In this document: positions 1 to 11,212 of the stretch, piece by piece
Layout of the letters: every line of letters begins with the position of its first letter
How positions within the stretch are numbered: the stretch's first letter is position 1
Origin: Pseudomonadota bacterium
Lineage (GTDB): Bacteria > Pseudomonadota > Alphaproteobacteria > Acetobacterales > Acetobacteraceae
DNA: 31,073 nt
Assembly: GCA_021784255.1 (NCBI GenBank)
Contig: JAJXSZ010000004.1
Location: 1 to 31,073 of the forward strand
Direction of reading: 5' to 3'
Made by a program: the position numbers and the translations under genes
Notes under the pieces: generated by a model
Told to the model about the DNA's origin: nothing
The model's input: the letters and a program-made list of their open reading frames with translations, nothing else
Database searches by the model: none

Positions 1-249
1 GATGCCTCGGAACTTCATGCGCTTGTATTTGCCGCACAAGCACTCGTAGTCCTTGATCGGCCCGAAGATGCGCGCGCAGAACAGCCCATCCCGCTCCGGC
101 TTGAAGGTGCGGTAGTTGATCGTCTCCGGCTTCTTGATCTCGCCATACGACCAGGAGCGGATCTGCTCCGGCGAAGCGATCTGGATCCTGATCTGATCGA
201 AGCTCAGGCTCGGGCCGGTCTGGCCCAGGATCTTCATCAGCTCGTTCAT
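1..249 (-). CDS. rpoC: RNA polymerase beta' subunit, N-terminal part (cut by window edge)
   Basis: This is the first 83 codons of RpoC, the beta' subunit that carries the polymerase active site; the rest lies beyond the left edge. The visible protein begins MNELMKILGQ and contains the family-typical stretches around residues 17-45 (FDQIRIQIASPEQIRSWSYG) and 56-66 (GLFCARIFGPI). It then enters the N-terminal zinc-binding element with Cys70 and Cys72 followed by GKYKRMKFRG, the same positions as the E. coli zinc ligands. The ATG is preceded by a purine-rich GGAAGACAGG. It is the last gene seen of the rplKAJL-rpoBC operon and starts 108 nt after the rpoB stop. Confidence 0.97.
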   Translation of the reverse strand, partial: MNELMKILGQTGPSLSFDQIRIQIASPEQIRSWSYGEIKKPETINYRTFKPERDGLFCARIFGPIKDYECLCGKYKRMKFRGI

Positions 250-274
250 CCTGTCTTCCTTTCCAGAGGAAGGT

Positions 275-347
275 CCGGGGCGTTGCCCCGGCACCCGTCC
301 CAAGGGAGCCTCACCAGGAGCCCCGCCATCGCGGCGGGGACCCTTGG
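275..347 (-). other. Paired GC-rich hairpins in the rpoB-rpoC spacer
   Basis: Two inverted repeats are visible in the spacer. Arms CCGGGGC (275-281) and GCCCCGG (285-291) have a 3-nt loop. Arms CCCCGCC (321-327) and GGCGGGG (333-339) have a 5-nt loop and are enclosed by CCAAGGG (300-306) and CCCTTGG (341-347). Together they fill most of the rpoB-rpoC gap. There is no T-tract, so an ordinary intrinsic terminator is unlikely. An mRNA-stability or processing role, or a small dispersed palindrome family, is inference. Confidence 0.6.
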
Positions 348-357
348 AAACCAATGA

Positions 358-4530
<4,173 letters not shown>

Positions 4531-4690
4531 GCCAGCTCCGGATCAGTCGTTGTCGCCCTGCGCGGGGCGGGAGTAGTGCGTCGTGCAGCCATTCCATCGC
4601 CTTCCCTGCCCCCGCCGCAGGCGGGATCTTCCAGGTCGGGCATGTCTCAGTCAGCCACGGCAGTATCCCGGATGCGCTTTGCCGCAACGG

Positions 4691-4730
4691 GGATCGGGGC
4701 GGAAGTGGCAGCCACTTCCGCCCACGATCC
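4691..4730 (-). promoter_or_regulatory. Long hairpin in the rplL-rpoB spacer (probable attenuator or RNase III site)
   Basis: Positions 4697-4708 (GGGCGGAAGTGG) and 4712-4723 (CCACTTCCGCCC) form a perfect 12-bp inverted repeat around a 3-nt loop. The stem extends by GGATCG (4691-4696) against CGATCC (4725-4730) with one bulged base (4724), giving an 18-bp stem. It begins 64 nt after the rplL stop and ends 160 nt before rpoB. In E. coli the same spacer contains a partial attenuator and an RNase III processing hairpin that set the ribosomal-protein to polymerase ratio; by position and shape this is the likely equivalent. Which of the two roles it has is inference. The rest of the spacer (4531-4690 and 4731-4794) shows no gene. 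Confidence 0.75.
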
Positions 4731-4794
4731 TGTCAGCTCGGCAAAACCGCGCCCGTATCGTCTCGTCAGCTCCCGTCTTGCTTGATCGTACCGA

Positions 4795-5178
4795 TCACTT
4801 GATCTCGACGGTGGCGCCCTGCTCCTCGAGCACCTTCTTGATCTTCGCCGCCTCGTCCTTGTTCACGCCTTCCTTCACCGTCTTCGGGGCGCCTTCGACG
4901 AGATCCTTGGCTTCCTTCAGACCGAGACCGGTGATGGTGCGGATCTCTTTGATGACGTTGATCTTCTTGTCACCGGAGCTGGCGAGGATCACGGTAAACT
5001 CGGTCTGCTCCTCGGCCGCCGCTGCGGCCGGCCCGCCGGCTGCCGGCGCCGCCGCCGCCACCGCGACCGGTGCCGCAGCCGAAACGCCCCACTTGTCTTC
5101 CAGCATCTTCGCCAGCTCGGCGGCCTCGAGCACGGTCAGGCTCGACAGCTCGTCCACGATCTTCGAAAGGTCAGCCAT
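4795..5178 (-). CDS. rplL: 50S ribosomal protein L7/L12
   Basis: This encodes 127 aa, typical for bL12. It starts MADLSKIVDELSSLTVLEAA, the N-terminal dimerisation and L10-binding domain. An Ala/Pro/Gly-rich flexible hinge follows (about residues 35-56), then the C-terminal factor-binding domain with EFTVILASSGDKKINVIKEI, GLGLKEAKDLVEGAPKTVKE and AAKIKKVLEEQGATVEIK. Dimers bind the L10 C-terminus to form the ribosomal stalk, which recruits translational GTPases. The ATG has a strong AAAGGAT Shine-Dalgarno. The gene lies 76 nt downstream of rplJ and before the rpoB hairpin. Confidence 0.99.
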   Translation of the reverse strand: MADLSKIVDELSSLTVLEAAELAKMLEDKWGVSAAAPVAVAAAAPAAGGPAAAAAEEQTEFTVILASSGDKKINVIKEIRTITGLGLKEAKDLVEGAPKTVKEGVNKDEAAKIKKVLEEQGATVEIK

Positions 5179-5254
5179 TGTCTTATCCTTTTAGATGTCG
5201 TCCGGTTGGGTCCGCCGCAAGCCCCACCGCGGGGCAGGCGGCCGTGATGTTCGG

Positions 5255-5770
5255 CTAGGCCGCGTCGCGGCTGGCATGGGCTGCCAGGAGCCTGGCGAGC
5301 TGTCCGCCCGGCGCCTGCATGAGCCCGGCCAGCTTTGTTGCCGGGGCGAGGATCAGCCCCAGCAGCTTGGCGCGCAGCGCATCGAGCGACGGCAGCTCGG
5401 ACAACGCCTTGATCCCCGACGCATCGAGCGTCTGGGATCCGAGCGCTCCTCCGAGCACCTCGAACTTCTCGTTCAGCCTGGCGAACTCGACGGCGGTCTT
5501 CGCCACAGCCACCGGGTCCACCGACCACGCCAGCGCGGTCGGTCCCTTCAGCAGCGGCGCGATGCCCTCGAACTTGGTCCCCTCCAGCGCGCGGGTGGCC
5601 AGCCGGTTCTTCGCGACTTTGTAGTTCACGCCAGCCGCCCGCATGCGCCGACGCAGATCCGTCACTTCGGCGACCGTGAGCCCGCTGTTGCGGGTCACGA
5701 CGACCATCGACGTATCGGCGAAGACACCGGCGAGGGAGGCGACGAACTCTCGCTTCTCCGTACGGTCCAA
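5255..5770 (-). CDS. rplJ: 50S ribosomal protein L10 (TTG start)
   Basis: This encodes 171 aa with the start placed at a TTG codon (5768-5770). The protein then begins MDRTEKREFVASLAGVF, the standard alphaproteobacterial L10 N-terminus, and GGAG lies 7 nt upstream. An in-frame reading runs 56 codons further upstream, but it crosses the structured leader and looks unlike L10. Recognisable parts are VVVTRNSGLTVAEVTDLRRR, the RNA-binding KVAKNRLATRAL and the C-terminal helix that carries L12 dimers. L10 anchors the stalk and, in complex with L12, represses its own mRNA in well-studied bacteria. The rare start may keep translation tunable; that is inference. Confidence 0.97.
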   Translation of the reverse strand: MDRTEKREFVASLAGVFADTSMVVVTRNSGLTVAEVTDLRRRMRAAGVNYKVAKNRLATRALEGTKFEGIAPLLKGPTALAWSVDPVAVAKTAVEFARLNEKFEVLGGALGSQTLDASGIKALSELPSLDALRAKLLGLILAPATKLAGLMQAPGGQLARLLAAHASRDAA

Positions 5771-6033
5771 AGCCCGTCTCCATCGCTGGCCTGGCGCGTT
5801 TGGACCGCGCGAGGCCGGGTTGCACCAACGGGGCCGAGGCCCCGGTTCGCCTGCCCGTGAGCCGAACCCGGACGCCACAAGGCGCTGGGCTCCACCCATC
5901 TCCCGGATGCGGGGCCTCGCCCCATTACCCCTCCCCACGGACGAACCAGGGGCGGGACAGCCGGTCTCGGACAGGTCGGGGGCTTGCGCCCCCTGCCCGC
6001 CGGCTTCGTGGGAAGCCGGCGTATTCCGCAGCC
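5771..6033 (-). promoter_or_regulatory. rplJ 5' leader (probable L10/L12 autoregulatory element) with GC-rich hairpins
   Basis: This 263-nt spacer between rplA and rplJ holds no gene but folds extensively on the mRNA strand. CCGG boxes at 5903-5906 and 5868-5871 can close a junction holding two small hairpins. One is TGGG/CCCA (5895-5898 with 5886-5889, loop TGGAG). The other is CGCC/GGCG (5881-5884 with 5873-5876, loop TTGT). The arrangement recalls L10-leader junctions. Other hairpins lie at 5829-5844 (CGGGGCC/GGCCCCG), 5911-5923 (GGGGC/GCCCC), 5978-5993 and 5999-6020. L10-L12 control of rplJ is established in other bacteria; its use here is inferred from position and folding, not from a covariance search. 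Confidence 0.6.
5978..6020 (-). terminator. Tandem hairpins just after rplA (attenuator-like)
   Basis: Only 13 nt after the rplA stop, arms GCCGGCTT (5999-6006) and AAGCCGGC (6013-6020) form a perfect 8-bp stem with a 6-nt loop. Next in the transcript, GGGGGC (5978-5983) and GCCCCC (5988-5993) form a 6-bp stem whose mRNA-strand loop is GCAA, a GNRA tetraloop. No U-tract follows, so a partial terminator, a processing site or a 3'-end stabiliser for rplKA mRNA are all possible. Confidence 0.5.
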
Positions 6034-6723
6034 TCAGTGCAGCGAGGTGATATCCACCCGCACGCCGGGCCCCATCGTCGAGGACAGCGCGACCTTCTGC
6101 ACGTAGTTGCCCTTGGCCCCCGCGGGCTTGGCCTTGATGATCGCGTCGGCGAAGGCGCGCGCGTTCTCCACCAGCTTCTCCGCCGGGAAGCTCGCCTTGC
6201 CGATGCCGGCATGCACGATCCCCGCCTTTTCGGCGCGGAACTCGACCTGCCCGGCCTTCGCCGCCGTGATCGCACCCTTCACGTCCATGGTGACGGTGCC
6301 GAGACGCGGGTTCGGCATCAGGCCGCGCGGGCCCAGGATCTTACCGAGCTTGCCCACCACGCCCATCATGTCCGGGGTGGCGATGCAACGGTCGAAGTCG
6401 ATCGTGCCGGCCTGCACCTTCTCGGCCAGGTCATCGGCACCGACCACGTCCGCGCCGGCAGCCAGCGCCTCCTCGGCCTTGGCGCCGCGGGCGAACACGC
6501 CCACGCGCAGCGTCTTGCCGGTGCCGTGCGGCAGCCCGACGAGGCCGCGCACCATCTGGTCGGCGTGGCGCGGATCGATGCCGAGATTCATCGCGATCTC
6601 GACGGTCTCGTCGAACTTCGCCCGGGCGTTCTGCTTCACCAGGCCCACGGCGTCGGTGAGCGAATAAGCCTTGGAGACATCGACGGTCTTGCGGGCAGCG
6701 GTGAGGCGCTTGTCCTTGGCCAT
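6034..6723 (-). CDS. rplA: 50S ribosomal protein L1
   Basis: This encodes 229 aa, the normal uL1 length. L1 binds 23S rRNA at the E-site stalk and, in many bacteria, represses its own operon. The sequence begins MAKDKRLTAARKTVDVSKAY. It contains the family signatures KFDETVEIAMNLGIDPRHADQ, GTGKTLRVGVFARG, GADDLAEKVQAGTIDFDRCI, the glycine-rich GKLGKILGPRGLMPNPRLGT and the C-terminal NYVQKVALSSTMGPGVRVD. The ATG lies 2 nt after the rplK stop, so the two genes are translationally linked. After rplA the transcript enters tandem hairpins and the rplJ leader. Confidence 0.99.
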   Translation of the reverse strand: MAKDKRLTAARKTVDVSKAYSLTDAVGLVKQNARAKFDETVEIAMNLGIDPRHADQMVRGLVGLPHGTGKTLRVGVFARGAKAEEALAAGADVVGADDLAEKVQAGTIDFDRCIATPDMMGVVGKLGKILGPRGLMPNPRLGTVTMDVKGAITAAKAGQVEFRAEKAGIVHAGIGKASFPAEKLVENARAFADAIIKAKPAGAKGNYVQKVALSSTMGPGVRVDITSLH

Positions 6724-6725
6724 GG

Positions 6726-7160
6726 TCAGCCCTCCACCACGGCGAGGCCCATCGAGCGGGCCGATCCGGCGAGCATGCGAACCGCCGCCTCGGTGTCATT
6801 GGCGTTCATGTCGACCATCTTCTGCTTGGCGATCTCGCGCAGCTGCGCGGTGGTGACGCTGCCCACCGTCGCGCCCTTGCCGGGGCTGGTCGAGCCCTTT
6901 TCCAGCTTCGCCGCCTTCTTGATGAAGTACGTGTTCGGCGGTGTCTTGGTGATGAAGCTGAAGGTGCGGTCGGCATAGGCCGTGATCACCACCGGGATCG
7001 GCATCCCCGGCTCCAGCGCCTGCGTCGCGGCGTTGAATTCCTTCACGAACGCCATGATGTTGAGGCCGCGCTGGCCGAGGGCGGGGCCCACCGGCGGCGA
7101 CGGGTTGGCCTTGCCGGCCGGAATTTGCAGCTTGATGTAGCCGACGATCTTCTTCGCCAT
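6726..7160 (-). CDS. rplK: 50S ribosomal protein L11
   Basis: This encodes 144 aa, the typical uL11 length. L11 binds the GTPase-associated centre of 23S rRNA and takes part in the stringent response. It begins MAKKIVGYIKLQIPAGKANP with the N-terminal proline-containing segment SPPVGPALGQRGLNIMAFVKEFNA, the contact site for thiostrepton and RelA. The C-terminal RNA-binding domain ends in NANDTEAAVRMLAGSARSMG. A GAGGG Shine-Dalgarno precedes the ATG. It is the first operon gene seen here. Upstream, instead of nusG, there are 182 nt without a gene and then an SH3-like protein gene on the same strand. I see no confident promoter in that gap. Confidence 0.99.
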   Translation of the reverse strand: MAKKIVGYIKLQIPAGKANPSPPVGPALGQRGLNIMAFVKEFNAATQALEPGMPIPVVITAYADRTFSFITKTPPNTYFIKKAAKLEKGSTSPGKGATVGSVTTAQLREIAKQKMVDMNANDTEAAVRMLAGSARSMGLAVVEG

Positions 7161-7342
7161 CGCACCCTCGTGTTGTCAGCCTCTGTCGCCTAGCCTCAGT
7201 CCCGAGGGACCGCGGTGCATGCGACCTGGGCGATGCCACGTACCCTGGGGGATGCCGAGGGGCCGCAGAACATCGCCCGGAAGTCTCCCGCGTTCCGGTT
7301 GAAGCGCGCCCCTTACTCCCGCGGCGGCCCGCTTGTCGAGTC

Positions 7343-7942
7343 TTACATCAGGTGCAGATCCGCGGCCGGCACATAGCCGACCTGTCCCCCCACCTCGATC
7401 TCCGCCCACTGGACCAGCCGGTTCCAGACCATGCGCCGGACGATGACACGATCGCCGCTGTGCAGGGCCATGACCAGCGCCGCGCTGCGGTCCGCGCGGG
7501 CATAGACCAGCGCGGAGTCGACGTGCACCAGGCCGACGACCCCGCTGGCCAGGTCGCTGGTGATCGAGGCACCGGAGGGCGTCGGCGACGATCCGAGCCA
7601 GACATAGGCCGCGCCCGCGATGGCCACGACCAGCCCCAGGATGCCCAGCAGCCTGCCCATCTGGGCGCTCGCGCGCGCCTTGGTCAGCGCCTGGCGCAGG
7701 CCGGCCCCTTCCAGCAGCAGCTTGTCGCGCTCCCGGCGCATGGCCCTGTAGGCATCTTCCAGCGCCCGGTTATCGGAGCTCTGCGCGGTGCCGCGCATGA
7801 CGATGTCGCGCAGGTCGCCACCGGTGAGGCCCATGCGCACGGCAAGCTGCCCGACGGCGCGGCCCGCCGCCTCGGCCTCGCCCGAGTCGCTGGCGAGCAG
7901 CGCCACCCGGCTGGCCAGGCGCTCCGCTTCGTCTTCGTTCAT
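7343..7942 (-). CDS. Membrane-anchored protein with coiled coil and SH3-like C-terminus
   Basis: This encodes 199 aa that I cannot name. Four parts can be seen: a charged helical N-terminus (about 1-55), a predicted coiled coil (about 59-92, rich in E/R/L), one membrane helix (about 98-117, LLGILGLVVAIAGAAYVWLG), and a C-terminal region (about 136-199) resembling a bacterial SH3 domain. The C-terminal pattern is VYARADRSAALVMALHSGDR and then WAEIEVGGQVGYVPAADL. Such domains often bind peptidoglycan or peptides, so a periplasmic role is likely, but that is inference. It lies just upstream of rplK on the same strand, where secE-nusG would be expected, and starts 69 nt from a divergent membrane protein gene. 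Confidence 0.75.
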   Translation of the reverse strand: MNEDEAERLASRVALLASDSGEAEAAGRAVGQLAVRMGLTGGDLRDIVMRGTAQSSDNRALEDAYRAMRRERDKLLLEGAGLRQALTKARASAQMGRLLGILGLVVAIAGAAYVWLGSSPTPSGASITSDLASGVVGLVHVDSALVYARADRSAALVMALHSGDRVIVRRMVWNRLVQWAEIEVGGQVGYVPAADLHLM

Positions 7943-8011
7943 ATCGTTGCCAGCTTAGTCACAGGCCGGGCGGTTGTCGCCTGCGCGCCTCGCATAGCGT
8001 AGAAACCTGAC

Positions 8012-8419
8012 ATGCAGAGTCTGCTTCGCCGCGCCTCCCCGGGCTTCATCGCCGGTGCCATCGCCGTTCTCACCTTCCAGCAGGGCGCCTGGGCGCTGCT
8101 GCACATCGTCCACCGCATGCCGCCGGCCTACCCGATGGGCCCCGTTGCGCCCCTGGGCGTCCCGCGCGTCTTCGACCTCGCTTTCTGGGGCGGCGTGTGG
8201 GGCGCTGGATTCGCCCTCGTGGTGCGCCGGCCGGACTGGAAGACGGGGCTCGTCGCCGGCGTGGTATCGGTTGCGGTCACCCTCTTCATCGTCACCCCGC
8301 TCGAAGGCGGCAGCGCCGCCGTCGGCCTGCATCCCGCGGCCTGGCTGCTGCCGCTCGCCCTGAACCTGCCCTGGGGCGCCGGCCTCGGCCTGATCCTCGC
8401 GGGGATGACCCGTGGCTAG
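8012..8419 (+). CDS. Small hypothetical integral membrane protein
   Basis: This encodes 135 aa that I do not recognise by function. Four hydrophobic segments are apparent (about residues 10-32, 52-70, 79-97 and 108-130), joined by short loops with Arg/Lys near several ends. It carries motifs such as GAWALLHIVHRMP and GVPRVFDLAFWGGVWGAGFA and no catalytic signature. It is divergently transcribed from the SH3-like gene (69-nt gap). It converges on the ThDP enzyme gene, with a 40-nt hairpin filling the gap between the two stops. No strong Shine-Dalgarno is visible before the ATG. Confidence 0.7.
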   Translation: MQSLLRRASPGFIAGAIAVLTFQQGAWALLHIVHRMPPAYPMGPVAPLGVPRVFDLAFWGGVWGAGFALVVRRPDWKTGLVAGVVSVAVTLFIVTPLEGGSAAVGLHPAAWLLPLALNLPWGAGLGLILAGMTRG

Positions 8420-8420
8420 A

Positions 8421-8460
8421 GCCAGATCTGCCCCGATGGAATCATCGGGCCGGATTTGGC
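8421..8460. terminator. Bidirectional hairpin between convergent genes
   Basis: The gap between two convergent stops (8419 and 8464) is almost entirely one inverted repeat. The inner arms are CCCGATG (8432-8438) and CATCGGG (8443-8449) with loop GAAT. An outer 10-bp stem, 8421-8430 with 8451-8460, contains two G-T pairs, and one mismatch lies between inner and outer stems. It probably acts as a two-way terminator or 3'-end barrier. No T-run follows on either strand. Confidence 0.65.
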
Positions 8461-8463
8461 GCT

Positions 8464-10023
8464 TCAGACCACCAGCTCGATCAGGAACGGCCCCTTCCGC
8501 GCGACGCTGGCAGCCAGCAGGTCGTTGAACCGGCTCATCGTCTCCGCCCGCGCGCCCTCCACTCCCATGCCCGCGGCAAGCTTCGGCCAGTCGAGATCCG
8601 GATGGCCGAGATCCAACATGTCGAGCGCGGTGCGGCCGGGATTGGCGCCGACATTGGCGAGCTCGTGCAGCAGGATCGCATATTTCCGGTTGGACAGGAT
8701 CACGGTGGTGACATCCAGCCGCTCGCGCGCCTGGGTCCACAGCGCCTGCAGTGTGTACATGGCCGAGCCATCGGCCTCGAGATTGACCACGCGCCGCCCC
8801 TTGCCCGCGATCGCCGCACCGGTGGCGAGCGGCATGCCGCAGCCGATGGCGCCGCCGGTGATCTGCAGCCAGTCATGGGGTGCCGCGCCATGCATGCCGG
8901 AGAAGAAGGCACGCCCGACGGTCACGCTCTCATCGGCAATGATCGCCTGTTCCGGCAGCAGGGCGGCGACCGATTGAGCGATGCTCTCGCTGCTGACCGC
9001 GCCCGTCGCCGGCGTCGGCTTCTCCAGCGTGGGAGCGCCGACCGGCTTCGCGCCCACGGCCGCGGCGAGCGCGGCGAGGCAAGCGGGCAGGTCGTGCTCC
9101 GGCCGCGCCATCACCTGCACCTCCGTCCCCGGAGCCGTCAGCACGCCGGGCTTGCCGGGATAGGCGAAGAACCCGACCGGCGGCCTGGCGCCGACCAGGA
9201 TCACCAGCTTGTAGGGCGCCAGCGCCTTGACCGCCTGGTCCACCGGGTAGGGGATCCGCTCGACCGGGTGCCGCCCGCGCCCGTGTTCGATGCGCGCGTT
9301 CGAGCCCTGGGCCATGATCGTCGCCCCGGTCGCAGCGGCGATACCGGCGGCCAGCGCGAGCGGCGCCTCGCGCAGGGCGCTGCCGGCAAGGATGATGACC
9401 GCGGGCACGCCGCTGCGCAACGCCCGCGCCGCCGCCTCGATCGCGGTCGGCGCGGCCAGCGGCGCCGGCGGCACCGGCAGCGGCGCGCCAACCACGCCGC
9501 CCGCGTCCCAGCATGTATCGGACGGCAGGATCAGGGTGGCGATCTGGCCGGGCGAGGTGCGCGCGGCCTGCACGGCGACCGCAGCATCCGCCCCTACGTC
9601 GCGCGCATGCGACGCCGTGCGCACCCAGCCGGAAACGCCGCGCGCCCAGCCTTCGGTGTCGGCGGTGAGCGGCGCATCGAGCGGCCGGTGATAGGTCGCC
9701 TGGTCGCCGACGCAGTTGACCATCATGGTGTTGGCGCGGCGGCCGTTGTGCAGGTTGGCCATGCCGTTCGCCAACCCCGGCCCGCAATGCAGCAGCGTCG
9801 CGGCCGGCTTGTCGGCGATGCGCGCATAGCCGTCGGCGGCGCCGGTCACCACGCCCTCGAACAGGCCCAGCACGCAGCGCATGCCGGCGATCCGGTCCAG
9901 CGCCGCCACGAAGTGCATCTCCGACGTGCCGGGATTGGCGAAACACGTGTCCACGCCGCTCGCGAGCAGGGTCCGGACGAGGGATTCCGCCCCGTTCATG
10001 GTCGTCGTCGCGGCATCGTTCAT
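8464..10023 (-). CDS. ThDP-dependent enzyme of the acetolactate synthase/benzoylformate decarboxylase type
   Basis: This encodes 519 aa with the three-domain architecture of ThDP-dependent 2-keto acid enzymes. The N-terminal Pyr domain has ESLVRTLLASGVDTCFANPG, catalytic-type Glu56 in LFEGVVTGAADGYAR, and GPGLANGMANLHNGRRANTM. The C-terminal PP domain has the ThDP/Mg motif as E416-A-D-G419, followed by SAMYTLQALWTQARERLD and SNRKYAIL, so the usual GDG has become ADG. No regulatory small subunit lies nearby and the protein is shorter than catabolic or biosynthetic acetolactate synthase, so ilvB is not claimed. The substrate is unknown; a 2-keto acid from the adjacent sugar-acid genes is plausible. 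An internal ATG at 9999 is an alternative start. Confidence 0.85.
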   Translation of the reverse strand: MNDAATTTMNGAESLVRTLLASGVDTCFANPGTSEMHFVAALDRIAGMRCVLGLFEGVVTGAADGYARIADKPAATLLHCGPGLANGMANLHNGRRANTMMVNCVGDQATYHRPLDAPLTADTEGWARGVSGWVRTASHARDVGADAAVAVQAARTSPGQIATLILPSDTCWDAGGVVGAPLPVPPAPLAAPTAIEAAARALRSGVPAVIILAGSALREAPLALAAGIAAATGATIMAQGSNARIEHGRGRHPVERIPYPVDQAVKALAPYKLVILVGARPPVGFFAYPGKPGVLTAPGTEVQVMARPEHDLPACLAALAAAVGAKPVGAPTLEKPTPATGAVSSESIAQSVAALLPEQAIIADESVTVGRAFFSGMHGAAPHDWLQITGGAIGCGMPLATGAAIAGKGRRVVNLEADGSAMYTLQALWTQARERLDVTTVILSNRKYAILLHELANVGANPGRTALDMLDLGHPDLDWPKLAAGMGVEGARAETMSRFNDLLAASVARKGPFLIELVV

Positions 10024-10117
10024 GGACTTGGCACCCTTCGCCTGTTACCCGGAGCAACCTGCGCAATCACGCGCCCCAGCACAAGACGAGGGCGCGCAAC
10101 CAGCCGAGGAGGAAGCG

Positions 10118-11119
10118 ATGCCCGCCGTGCTCTACCCCGAAGTCAGGTACCCCGACGATGCCGTCGAGCGCGCCGCGTTCGGCCCCGGCGTGGAGGTGCG
10201 CATGCGCAACCTCGCCTCGCTCGCTGATCTCCCGCCGCACGACGCCGAGGACGTGGTCGGACTGATGATCATGCGCCACACCGTGACCGGCGCCGACATG
10301 GACCGCATGCCCGCGCTGAAGACCATCGTGCGGATGGGCGTGGGCTACGACAAGCTGGACCGCAAGGCGGCGGCGGCGCGCGGCATCACCATCTGCAACG
10401 TGCCCGATTACGGCACCATGGAAGTGGCGGACCACGCGCTGGCGCTGACGCTGGCGCTGCGCCGCGGCATCGTTCTCTACCACGAGACCCAGCGCGACAC
10501 CCCGCGGGCCGGCTGGAAGCCGATCGAGACCCCGCTGATCCGCCGGCTCGACGTGCAGACCTTCGGCGTGCTCGGCCTCGGACGCATTGGCACCGCGGCG
10601 GCCCTGCGCGCCCGCGCCTTCGGCTTCAAGGTCGTCTTCTTCGACCCCTACCGGCCCAACGGTGCCGACCGGGCGCTCGGCGTCGAGCGCGTGCGCAGCC
10701 TTGAGGCGCTGCTGCAGCGCTCGGACGTGCTGTCGATCCACACCCCGCTGACGCCCGAGACTCGTGGCATGATCGGGGCGAAGGAACTCGCCCTGCTGCC
10801 CAAGGGCGCGATCCTGATCAACACGGCGCGCGGACCGATCGTCGATATCGACGCGCTCGAGGGCGCGCTGCGCTCCGGCGGGCTCGCTGGCGCCGGGCTC
10901 GACGTGATCCCGGTGGAACCCATCGCCGAACCCGCGCCGAAGCTGGTCGCCGCCTACCACGCGCGCGAGAAATGGCTCCAGGGGCGGCTGATCATCACGC
11001 CGCACGCCGCTTTCCACGATCCGGAGTCCTGGTATGACATCCGCGTGAAATCGGCCGAGACGATGGCGGCGGCGCTCTCCGGCAAGCCGCAGAACGTCAT
11101 TGGTCCGGACGATTTCTGA
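10118..11119 (+). CDS. D-isomer-specific 2-hydroxyacid dehydrogenase, CtBP-like
   Basis: This encodes 333 aa. The NAD-binding motif is GLGRIG (153-158), followed by an acidic Asp (FFDPY). The catalytic set is Arg238 (INTARGP), Glu267 (GLDVIPVEP) and His296 (TPHAAF). The sequence resembles the C-terminal-binding-protein branch of the family, including GVGYDKLDRKAAAARGITIC and VPDYGTMEVADHALAL. It should interconvert a 2-keto acid and a D-2-hydroxy acid with NAD(H); the substrate is unknown. The ATG was chosen for its GAGGAGG Shine-Dalgarno 6 nt upstream; upstream in-frame sequence overlaps the divergent ThDP gene. It probably heads the plus-strand run that continues with the dehydratase after 93 nt. 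Confidence 0.9.
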   Translation: MPAVLYPEVRYPDDAVERAAFGPGVEVRMRNLASLADLPPHDAEDVVGLMIMRHTVTGADMDRMPALKTIVRMGVGYDKLDRKAAAARGITICNVPDYGTMEVADHALALTLALRRGIVLYHETQRDTPRAGWKPIETPLIRRLDVQTFGVLGLGRIGTAAALRARAFGFKVVFFDPYRPNGADRALGVERVRSLEALLQRSDVLSIHTPLTPETRGMIGAKELALLPKGAILINTARGPIVDIDALEGALRSGGLAGAGLDVIPVEPIAEPAPKLVAAYHAREKWLQGRLIITPHAAFHDPESWYDIRVKSAETMAAALSGKPQNVIGPDDF

Positions 11120-11212
11120 CGCTTGGGATTTCCGATCCTGCCAGGCCGGGGCCCGGCGGCGCGGTTGACGCGCCCCGCCCCGCGCCGCAGGGTGAACGCA
11201 GGGGAGACGGCC

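Noticed and set aside
8197..10227. A 676-codon plus-strand frame opposite the ThDP enzyme
   Set aside because: No domain resemblance, and the minus strand encodes a complete ThDP-binding enzyme.
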